Source: Lentzea cavernae (GTDB lineage: Bacteria > Actinomycetota > Actinomycetes > Mycobacteriales > Pseudonocardiaceae). From it: a stretch of 57,783 nt of DNA. Position 1 is the first letter of the stretch; each line of letters opens with the position of its first letter. The stretch is taken from NCBI RefSeq assembly GCF_014653695.1, contig NZ_BNAR01000014.1:79595-137377 (forward strand), read 5' to 3'. A program made the position numbers and the translations under genes. The notes under the pieces are model-generated. The model was given only the letters and a program-made list of their open reading frames with translations. It was not told the DNA's origin and did no database searches. Of this stretch, positions 50,483 through 57,783 are shown one piece after another.

Positions 50483-51716
50483 TGGCCTGGTACCGGTCGA
50501 GCGCCACCTGGCGTTCGACCGCGTGGTCGACGATCGGGTCGATGTCGGGCGAGTCCGGCGCGTACCTCCGCACGTAGGCGCCGTCCGGGTCGAACTTCTT
50601 GGCCTGCGTCATCGGGTTGAAGACGCGGAAGAACGGCGAGGCGTCCGTGCCGCTGCCCGCCACCCACTGCCAGTTGTGCTGGTTCGAGGCGATGTCGCCG
50701 TCGATCAGGTGGTTCATGAAGTGCCGCGCACCCCACCACCACGGCAGGTGCAGGTCCTTGACGAGGAAGCTCGCGACGATCATGCGCACCCGGTTGTGCA
50801 TGAAGCCCTCCTGCAGCAGCTGCCGCATCCCGGCGTCGACGATCGGGAACCCGGTGCGGCCCTCCTTCCAGGCCTCGAACAGGTCCTTGTCCTCGTCGAG
50901 CTGCATGCGGTCGAACTTGCGGTCGTAGTTCTGCCGCGCGGTCTCCGGCTTGTGCCACAGCACGTCGGCGTAGAACTCACGCCACGCGAGCTCGCTGCGA
51001 TACGTTCCGTCACAGTCCTGGAGCAGCGTCCGGGGGTGCAGCACGCCCCACCGCAGGAACGCCGACATCCTGCTAGTCGCGTCCATGTCGGGACGGTCGC
51101 GGGTCGTGTCGTAGTCCTCGAGCCGTTCGTCGCGGAACTCCTCCCAGAGGCTCTGAGCGTCCGGGAGTTTCTCCTCGACCTTCGGGATCTTCTCCGTGCG
51201 TTCCGGCTTCATCCAGTCCACAGTGGACGCATCCGTGTCGGCGGGCTTGCGCCAGCCGTGCTCCAGCCAGGCGTTGCGGAACGGCGTGAAGACCTTGAAC
51301 GGCGTGCCGTCCTGCTTGCGCACCCGGCCCGGCGCCACGGCGTAGGGCGAGCCGGAGCGGACGAGTTCGATGTCCCCCAACGCTTCGTCGACGGCCTCGT
51401 CCCGGTGGTGCCCGTACGGCGCGTAGTCCGCGGAGATGTGGACGCTCCCCGCGCCGATCTCCTTCGCGACGCGCGGAACGACCTCCACCGGATCACCGCG
51501 CACGATCATCAGGCGGCCGCCCAGTTCGTCGTTCAAGGCGTGCAAACAGCGGTGCAGGAAATCGATTCGCGGCTGCCCCGACGGTTTCAGCAACCGGTCG
51601 TCGAGAACGAACAACGCGAGTGCACGAGGTGAACTTTCCGCGGCCACGAGAATGGCCGGATGATCGGATGTCCGCAAATCGCGGCGGAACCAGACGAGCG
51701 ACGGGGAAGAACTCAC
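50472..51716 (-). CDS. phrB: Deoxyribodipyrimidine photo-lyase
   Basis: 414-residue class I photolyase that repairs UV-induced cyclobutane dimers with blue light. GTG 51716 opens the antenna domain (SLVWFRRDLRTSDHPAILVA). The FAD domain has DATSRMSAFLRWGVLHPRTL, YRSELAWREFYADVLWH, FPIVDAGMRQLLQEGFMHNR (adenine site), and WWWGARHFMNHLIDGDIASN with NQHNWQWVAGSGTD. The Trp residues of the electron-transfer chain appear to be present. No clear ribosome-binding site; the start may be leaderless. It converges with the ABC permease gene and is separated from citrate synthase by a terminator. Confidence 0.93.
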   Translation of the reverse strand: MSSSPSLVWFRRDLRTSDHPAILVAAESSPRALALFVLDDRLLKPSGQPRIDFLHRCLHALNDELGGRLMIVRGDPVEVVPRVAKEIGAGSVHISADYAPYGHHRDEAVDEALGDIELVRSGSPYAVAPGRVRKQDGTPFKVFTPFRNAWLEHGWRKPADTDASTVDWMKPERTEKIPKVEEKLPDAQSLWEEFRDERLEDYDTTRDRPDMDATSRMSAFLRWGVLHPRTLLQDCDGTYRSELAWREFYADVLWHKPETARQNYDRKFDRMQLDEDKDLFEAWKEGRTGFPIVDAGMRQLLQEGFMHNRVRMIVASFLVKDLHLPWWWGARHFMNHLIDGDIASNQHNWQWVAGSGTDASPFFRVFNPMTQAKKFDPDGAYVRRYAPDSPDIDPIVDHAVERQVALDRYQAIKA

Positions 51717-51840
51717 GGATCGACGCTAAAGCGCCCGCGAGCGATCTGCATGACGGGCGGCGCCCCGCACGGGTGAAGCGGCACAGGCGAGGTTCTCCCC
51801 ACGTCCACCACGACGTCGCCCTCCACGGCCCCTGGCAAGG

Positions 51841-51875
51841 CTGAAGGCGCGCCACCAGCGGTGACGCGCCTTCAG
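51841..51875 (-). terminator. Terminator of the citrate synthase transcript
   Basis: CTGAAGGCGCG (51841-51851) and CGCGCCTTCAG (51865-51875) form a perfect 11-bp stem with a 13-nt loop, placed 24 bp beyond the citrate synthase stop on the minus strand. Confidence 0.8.
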
Positions 51876-51898
51876 CCTGTCAGAAGACTAGCTGATGA

Positions 51899-53212
<1,314 letters not shown>

Positions 53213-53438
53213 TCAAGTCCCTCTCAACGCTCGGACGGGGTGGCGGCAGGCCACGCTGGGCCAGCCGTCGTCTCGGACCACCCCGTTGGGATCTGAGTCT
53301 TCAAGTCCACTCACGCTAGTCGGCGGAAGGCCCGCCTCGCAGCAGCGGTGTGAACCGATTCTGTGAGATGGGACCGGCATCACATCCGCAATGCCAGGTT
53401 TCTAGCGCGGCTACCCCACGGTAGTCCGATCCTCCGTT

Positions 53439-54371
53439 TTATCCACCCAACGCGGCGGTGAGTTCGCTCGCAAAGGGCGGTTCGGCACCCGCACGGGAAC
53501 ATGTGATCGCGGCGGCCGCACCCGCGTACGTCAATGCGGCGGTCCATTCCTCCGCGGAGAGGCCGCGGATCTTCTCCGCGCTCAACGCGTCGTGGTCGTG
53601 CAGCCACGCGAGCAGGGCGCCTTGCACCGTGTCCCCCGCACCGATCGTGTCGACCACGTCCACCTTCACGGGCGGCACGTCGACCTGTCCGGTGGCCGTG
53701 ATCACGGAGAGACCGTCGCCACCTTTCGTCAGGACCACGGCGGCGGGTCCCTGTGAAATCCACGTCCTTGCGATCTCGATCACGTCGTCGGCCTCGGCGA
53801 GCCACTGCGCGTCCTCGACCGACAGCTTCAGCAGCCCGACGTCCGGCAGCCACGACCGGAACCGCGCGCGGTAGGCGCCCGGATCGTGGATCAGCCCTGC
53901 CCGGATGTTGGGGTCGAGCGCCGTGAGCAAGCGCTTGCTCTCGCGGCGCAGCACCGTCTCGTAGACCGAGGCGCCGGGCTCCAGGACGAGGGAGAGCGTG
54001 CCGAACGACACGGCCTTCGCGTCCGCGGGCAGCGGGCCGGGGTCCTCGACGAGCCGGTCGGCGGTGCCGTCGACGTAGAACGCGTAGCGCGCGCTTCCGT
54101 CCTCCGTCAGGCCGACGACGGCGAGCGTGGTGTTCTCCGGTCCACGTTGGACGAGCTCCGTCCCCACGTTCGACGCGTGCAGCCGCTTCACCAACTGCTC
54201 GCCGAAGTGGTCGGTCGAGACCCGCGACAGGAAGCCCGTCGGCACGTCCAGCCGCCCGAGCGCGACGGCCACGTTGTACGGCCCGCCACCGAGCTTCGGG
54301 GCGAGCGGCGTGAGCTCGTCGTCCCCCACCGGCACCATGTCGACGAGTGCCTCACCAGCAACCACGATCAC
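53439..54371 (-). CDS. PfkB-family sugar kinase, fructokinase-like
   Basis: 310-residue ribokinase-fold kinase. GTG 54371 with AAGGAG upstream. N-terminus IVVAGEALVDMVPVG, substrate block LGGGPYNVAVALGRL with FLSRVSTDHFGEQLV, and the C-terminal PfkB signature DTIGAGDTVQGALLAWL (near residue 245), whose Asp is the catalytic base. GGGPYNVA resembles fructokinases more than ribokinases; the sugar is not certain. The gene starts 5 bp after the TetR gene on the same strand, so they probably share a transcript. Confidence 0.9.
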   Translation of the reverse strand: MIVVAGEALVDMVPVGDDELTPLAPKLGGGPYNVAVALGRLDVPTGFLSRVSTDHFGEQLVKRLHASNVGTELVQRGPENTTLAVVGLTEDGSARYAFYVDGTADRLVEDPGPLPADAKAVSFGTLSLVLEPGASVYETVLRRESKRLLTALDPNIRAGLIHDPGAYRARFRSWLPDVGLLKLSVEDAQWLAEADDVIEIARTWISQGPAAVVLTKGGDGLSVITATGQVDVPPVKVDVVDTIGAGDTVQGALLAWLHDHDALSAEKIRGLSAEEWTAALTYAGAAAAITCSRAGAEPPFASELTAALGG

Positions 54372-54376
54372 GCGTT

Positions 54377-54967
54377 CTACTCCTTCTGGGAAGCGCCCGT
54401 CCTCTGGAGCCCATCCAACAACAGTTCACCCAGCGCGGTGAACGCCTCGGCGTCCGAAACGCCTGCCCGCTTCGTGAGGACCCCGGTCTGGATGCCCTCG
54501 ATGAGCAGCCCGGCCATCTCGGCGAAGAGAGTCGCGTGCACCTCGCGGAACACGTGGTGCTCCACACCGTCCTGGATGAACGACTTGATGCGCTCGGCCG
54601 CAGCGCGCGCGTTGCGCTCGTACGTGGCCCGCGTGGGCGGGAAGTCGGACACGTCCGCGATGAACGCCGCCGAGGCCTTGCTCAGCTCCTCCGCGGCGCC
54701 CGCGAGGTAGCTGCCGATGCGTTTGCGCACGTCGTTGAGGCCCGCGATGCGCTTCTCGATGCGCTCGGCCGCCCCTTTGAAGTACCGGCCGACGACCCTG
54801 ACCGCCAGCTGCTCCTTGCTGCCGGCGAGCGCGTACAGCGTGGACTTCGAGCAGTGCAGCCTGCCCGCGATGTCGTCCAGCGTGAAATGTCCGAAGCCCT
54901 CGGTGAGGAACAACGCCTCCAACCGGGTGAGCAGCTCGGCCTGCCGCTGCGTGAGAGCCCGCGTCAT
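54377..54967 (-). CDS. TetR-family regulator beside the acyl-CoA dehydrogenase
   Basis: 196 residues, ATG 54967. DNA-binding part: ALFLTEGFGHFTLDDIAGRL and HCSKSTLYALAGSKEQL. The C-terminal part matches TetR proteins with a TetR_C ligand domain, helical with no special motif. It is divergent from the acyl-CoA dehydrogenase gene across 83 bp that hold a perfect palindrome, so it probably represses that gene and itself. The effector is likely an acyl-CoA, by analogy with other TetR/ACAD pairs. Confidence 0.92.
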   Translation of the reverse strand: MTRALTQRQAELLTRLEALFLTEGFGHFTLDDIAGRLHCSKSTLYALAGSKEQLAVRVVGRYFKGAAERIEKRIAGLNDVRKRIGSYLAGAAEELSKASAAFIADVSDFPPTRATYERNARAAAERIKSFIQDGVEHHVFREVHATLFAEMAGLLIEGIQTGVLTKRAGVSDAEAFTALGELLLDGLQRTGASQKE

Positions 54968-55016
54968 GGTGAGGACCCTGCCACATTCACTGGCTGCTGT
55001 ACTGCACAGCGCACTA

Positions 55017-55036
55017 GAGTACTGCTAACAGTACTC
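55017..55036. promoter_or_regulatory. Perfect TetR-type operator
   Basis: GAGTACTG-CTAA-CAGTACTC is a perfect 8-bp inverted repeat with a 4-bp spacer. It lies 14 bp before the acyl-CoA dehydrogenase ATG and just upstream of GGAGG, so bound protein would block transcription start. The divergent TetR product is the natural candidate. Confidence 0.82.
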
Positions 55037-55050
55037 AACGGAGGTCGACG

Positions 55051-56190
55051 ATGCCCGCCGAGCGGCTGCTCCCCACGCAAGAGGCCGAAGACCTGATCGC
55101 GCTGGTCAAGGAGATCGCGCGAGACGAGCTGAAGCCCCACGCCGCGGACGCCGAGGAGAACGAGAAGTTCCCCCGCGACGCGTTCCGCCTGCTGGGCAGG
55201 TCAGGCCTGCTGGGCCTGCCGTACTCCGAGGAGTTCGGCGGCGGCGAACAGCCCTACGAGGTGTACCTGCAGGCCCTCGAAGAGGTCGCGTCCGCGTGGA
55301 TGACGGTCGCCGTGGGCATGTCCGTGCACGTGATGTCCTGCTACGGCCTCGCCACGTTCGGCACCCGCGAGCAGCAGGACCGCTGGCTCCCCGAGATGCT
55401 CGAGGGCGAACTGCTGGGCGGCTACGCCCTCTCCGAGGTCCAGGCGGGCTCCGACCCGGCCGCCATGTCGACCAGGGCAGTCCGCAAGGGCGACGAGTAC
55501 GTCGTGAACGGCACCAAGGCGTGGATCACCCACGCCGGCGCCGCCGACTTCTACACCCTGATGGCCCGCACGTCCCCGGACGCGGGCCGAGGCATCTCCT
55601 GCTTCCTCGCCCCCGGCGAGGCCCAGGGCCTCGAAGCCGCCACCCCGGAACGCAAGATGGGCCTCACCGGCTCGATCACCGCACAACTCGCGTTCGACGA
55701 CGTCCACTTCGGCACCGACCGCCTCATCGGCAACGAGGGCGACGGCCTCAAGATCGCACTGTCCGCTTTGGACTCGGGCCGCCTCGGCATCGCCGCCTGC
55801 GCCGTGGGCCTCGCCCAAGCGGCCCTGGACGAGGCAGTCGCGTACGCCAAGACCCGCACCCAGTTCGGCCGCCCGATCATCGAGTTCCAGGGCCTCGAGT
55901 TCCTCCTGGCCGACATGGCGGCAGCCGTCGAGTCGGCACGGGCGACGTACCTGATGGCCGCCCGCCGCCGCGACCGCGGACTCCCGTTCCGCCAGCAGGC
56001 GTCGATCGCCAAGCTCGTCGCCACGGACGCGGCGATGAAGGTGACGACCGACGCCGTGCAGGTGCTCGGCGGCGCGGGCTACACCCGCGACTTCCCGGTG
56101 GAGCGCTACATGCGCGAGGCCAAGGTCCTGCAGATCTTCGAGGGCACCAACCAGATCCAGCGCCTGGTCATCGGCAGGGGCCTGCGCTAA
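55051..56190 (+). CDS. Acyl-CoA dehydrogenase
   Basis: 379-residue flavoenzyme that inserts the alpha-beta double bond into acyl-CoA. GGAGG precedes ATG 55051. Conserved blocks: LLGLPYSEEFGGG, GGYALSEVQAGSDPAAMSTR (FAD/substrate), VNGTKAWITHAG, DSGRLGIAACAVGLAQAALD, YAKTRTQFGRPIIEFQ, and the C-terminal VLGGAGYTRDFPVERYMREA with LQIFEGTNQIQRLVIGR. Glu364 in that last block is the catalytic base of short- and medium-chain enzymes. Chain length of the substrate is not evident. Expression is likely controlled by the TetR gene upstream. Confidence 0.95.
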   Translation: MPAERLLPTQEAEDLIALVKEIARDELKPHAADAEENEKFPRDAFRLLGRSGLLGLPYSEEFGGGEQPYEVYLQALEEVASAWMTVAVGMSVHVMSCYGLATFGTREQQDRWLPEMLEGELLGGYALSEVQAGSDPAAMSTRAVRKGDEYVVNGTKAWITHAGAADFYTLMARTSPDAGRGISCFLAPGEAQGLEAATPERKMGLTGSITAQLAFDDVHFGTDRLIGNEGDGLKIALSALDSGRLGIAACAVGLAQAALDEAVAYAKTRTQFGRPIIEFQGLEFLLADMAAAVESARATYLMAARRRDRGLPFRQQASIAKLVATDAAMKVTTDAVQVLGGAGYTRDFPVERYMREAKVLQIFEGTNQIQRLVIGRGLR

Positions 56191-57398
56191 CCACGCTCAC
56201 GGTAGAAGGGGTCGGCCACGACCCCTTCACCCTTCGCCTCGTCCCACGTGTAAACCTCACGCCCCTGCACGAACACGTGCAACGCCCGGCTCATCACGTC
56301 GAGCGGGTCGCCAGACCAGATCACCACGTCACCATCAAGCCCGGCCTTGAGCGACCCCACCCGGTCGTCCAGCCCCATGATCCGCGCCGGGTTCGTCGTG
56401 ATCGACTTCAACGCGACATCGCTGTCCAACCCCTCCTTCACCGCCAAGGTGGCCTGGTGCACCAGGAAGTGAATGGGCACAACGGGATGATCGGTGGTGA
56501 TCGCGAGCTCAACTCCGGCCCGCGCCAGGATCCCGGGATTGCGCAACCCCCGGTTCCGCAGCTCCACTTTGGACCGCGACGTGAACAGCGGCCCGATGAT
56601 GACCGGAATCTGCTTGTCCGCAATGAGATCCGCGATCAGATGACCTTCGGTCCCGTGGTTGAGGATCAACCGGTACCCGAACTCCTCGGACAGCCGAATG
56701 GCCGTGGCGATGTCATCAGCCCGATGCGCGTGCTGACACCACCCCAGCTCACCGCTGAGCACCTTCCCGAGGATCTCCATCGTGTTGTCGCGGTCGAACG
56801 TCTTCCCGTCCGCCTCCGCCTCGGCCTTCTTGGCCGCGTAGTCCTGTGCCTTGGTCAACTGGTCCCGGATGACCGCCGCAACCCCTTGCCGCGTGGACGG
56901 CAGCTTCCCCTTGTCCCCGTACACCCGCTTCGGGTTCTCCCCGAGCGCGCTCTTCACGCTGACAGGCTCCTTGACGAGCATCTCGTCAACGGTCCGCCCC
57001 CAACACTTGATCGCGACCGTCTGCCCCCCGATGGGGTTGCCAGACCCGGGCTTGATCACCGCAGTCGTCACCCCACCACTCAAAGCGTCAGCAAACCCGA
57101 GGTCAGCAGGGTTGATCGCATCAAGCGCCCGCATCCGAGCACCAACAGGATCAGTCATCTCGTTGGTGTCCTGCCCAGCCCAGCCCTCGGCCTCCTCATG
57201 GACACCGATGTGCCCGTGCGCCTCGACGAACCCGGGCAGCACCCACCCCCCGTCCGCATCGACGACCTCGACACCATCGGGGATGTCCACGTCGGCGCCG
57301 ACCGCGACGATCTTCCCGCCCTGGATGAGAACAGTGCCGCCTTCGACGGGTTCGCCGTCGACGGGCACGACGTAACCACCGGTGATCGCGATGTCCAT
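56187..57398 (-). CDS. Amidohydrolase-superfamily metal-dependent hydrolase
   Basis: 403 residues from ATG 57398. N-terminal small beta domain (MDIAITGGYVVPVDGEPVEG) and the metal site GFVEAHGHIGVHEE with the HxH pair (H61, H63). Further ligands fit GWCQHAHRADD, LNHGTEGH and ITTDHPVVP, where the final Asp acts as base. The C-terminal strand LDGDVVIWSGDPLDVMSRAL closes the fold. Closest general type is the imidazolonepropionase/aryldialkylphosphatase-related amidohydrolases; the substrate is unknown. There is no signal peptide, so cytoplasmic. It converges with the acyl-CoA dehydrogenase gene with a 4-bp overlap. Confidence 0.9.
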   Translation of the reverse strand: MDIAITGGYVVPVDGEPVEGGTVLIQGGKIVAVGADVDIPDGVEVVDADGGWVLPGFVEAHGHIGVHEEAEGWAGQDTNEMTDPVGARMRALDAINPADLGFADALSGGVTTAVIKPGSGNPIGGQTVAIKCWGRTVDEMLVKEPVSVKSALGENPKRVYGDKGKLPSTRQGVAAVIRDQLTKAQDYAAKKAEAEADGKTFDRDNTMEILGKVLSGELGWCQHAHRADDIATAIRLSEEFGYRLILNHGTEGHLIADLIADKQIPVIIGPLFTSRSKVELRNRGLRNPGILARAGVELAITTDHPVVPIHFLVHQATLAVKEGLDSDVALKSITTNPARIMGLDDRVGSLKAGLDGDVVIWSGDPLDVMSRALHVFVQGREVYTWDEAKGEGVVADPFYRERG

Positions 57399-57444
57399 GG
57401 TTAGCAACGCTAACGGTTCACACGACCATCGGCCACCCCAACGA

Positions 57445-57783
57445 ACGCGAAGCCGAAGGCGAGCCGTCCTTCCCCGCGATGCCGAAGGCGAGCCGTCTTT
57501 CCACACGGCTTGGGCGGTGGGGTCCCATCACGAGTCGCACCACAGCACTTGCTGCATGTGAGTAGGGGTGTCAAGCGGGCACGCTCTTCGCCCGCTTGAC
57601 ACCCCTACTCACATGTGGCCCGCTCTTGGTACGACTTGTGATGGGACCCCACCGCCAACGCAACAAACAACGCAACAGGCAGCCGCCCAACACAAACAGG
57701 CGTGCCATCAACCCGCCGAGGGCGCTGGCCCCCATCTCAGATTGCCGGGGTCTGGGGCAGAGCCCCAGGGGAAGCACGCAACC
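57445..57783. repeat. Dispersed repeat copy 2, truncated by the window edge
   Basis: Contains, in the same order as copy 1 at 20241-20630, a tandem pair of 29-nt units (57445-57473 and 57474-57502, core GCCGAAGGCGAGCCGTC), the 142-bp palindrome, and the conserved right flank ending CAGAGCCCCAGGGGAAGCAC. The region from 57399 to the window end carries no gene. Confidence 0.9.
57514..57655. repeat. 142-bp imperfect palindrome, repeat copy 2
   Basis: Same length and outer arms as 20349-20490. The inner arms differ at matching positions on both sides: GTGAGTAGGGG pairs with CCCCTACTCAC here, where copy 1 has GCAGGTAGGGG with CCCCTACCTGC, and AGCGGGC/GCCCGCT replaces AGCGGAC/GTCCGCT. Pairing is thus kept in both copies. 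Confidence 0.93.

Noticed and set aside
53364..53386. TGTGA and TCACA halves upstream of citrate synthase as a CRP/GlxR site
   Set aside because: The halves are 13 bases apart instead of six, so they do not form a normal CRP-type site.

Overview
The window reads as chromosomal DNA of a high-GC filamentous actinobacterium, most likely Pseudonocardiaceae (Lentzea/Saccharothrix/Lechevalieria-like). The pointers are strong GC bias at third codon positions, GTG and TTG starts, an ini-type dynamin cluster, ESX/type VII substrate genes, an nSTAND-WD40 giant protein and many one-component regulators. There are about 50 protein genes, one tRNA and no rRNA, CRISPR array, transposase or integrase. The first 52 bases carry no gene I can support.

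Left part (1-20 kb). A NarL-type response regulator is followed by a secreted penicillin-acylase-family hydrolase with a C-terminal discoidin domain. Between 4407 and about 10200 lies a leftward run of six co-oriented, closely packed genes: an uncharacterised protein, an FkbM methyltransferase, a CRP-family regulator with an apparently intact cyclic-nucleotide pocket, a class III nucleotidyl-cyclase-like protein, a large protein with a degenerate P-loop that is split by one extra base, and a paralogue of the first protein. A perfect GTGA-N6-TCAC palindrome sits between the regulator and the cyclase genes. I regard this as the best candidate in the window for an undescribed system, namely cyclic-nucleotide signalling tied to unknown effectors. 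Next come tRNA-Arg(CCT), a zinc peptidase, a GNAT enzyme, a nucleoside hydrolase, an LCP ligase, the nSTAND-WD40 protein, a small membrane protein and a PAS-GGDEF-EAL protein with degenerate motifs.

Middle part (20-41 kb). A complex dispersed repeat with a 142-bp palindrome precedes an ini-like locus: a LuxR/IniR-type regulator and an Hsp70-like ATPase on one strand, and divergent iniB, iniA and iniC-like genes. Then follow a GNAT-PhzF fusion, a LysR regulator, a second palindromic element, a quinone-reductase/HxlR pair with a perfect operator, a double gamma-glutamylcyclotransferase-fold protein, a lipoprotein, and a five-gene operon made of two tiny helical proteins, an FtsK/SpoIIIE ATPase, a coiled-coil protein and a GNAT.

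Right part (40-57.8 kb). Here are a zinc-free alcohol-dehydrogenase-like reductase, a paired SMR efflux pump with its MerR regulator, an FAD oxidase/TetR/GlpD group, three ESX-associated secretion genes, an ABC exporter, a photolyase, citrate synthase, a PfkB sugar kinase with a TetR gene, an acyl-CoA dehydrogenase behind a perfect palindromic operator, and an amidohydrolase. The window ends inside a second copy of the dispersed palindromic repeat. Its two copies differ by base changes that preserve pairing.
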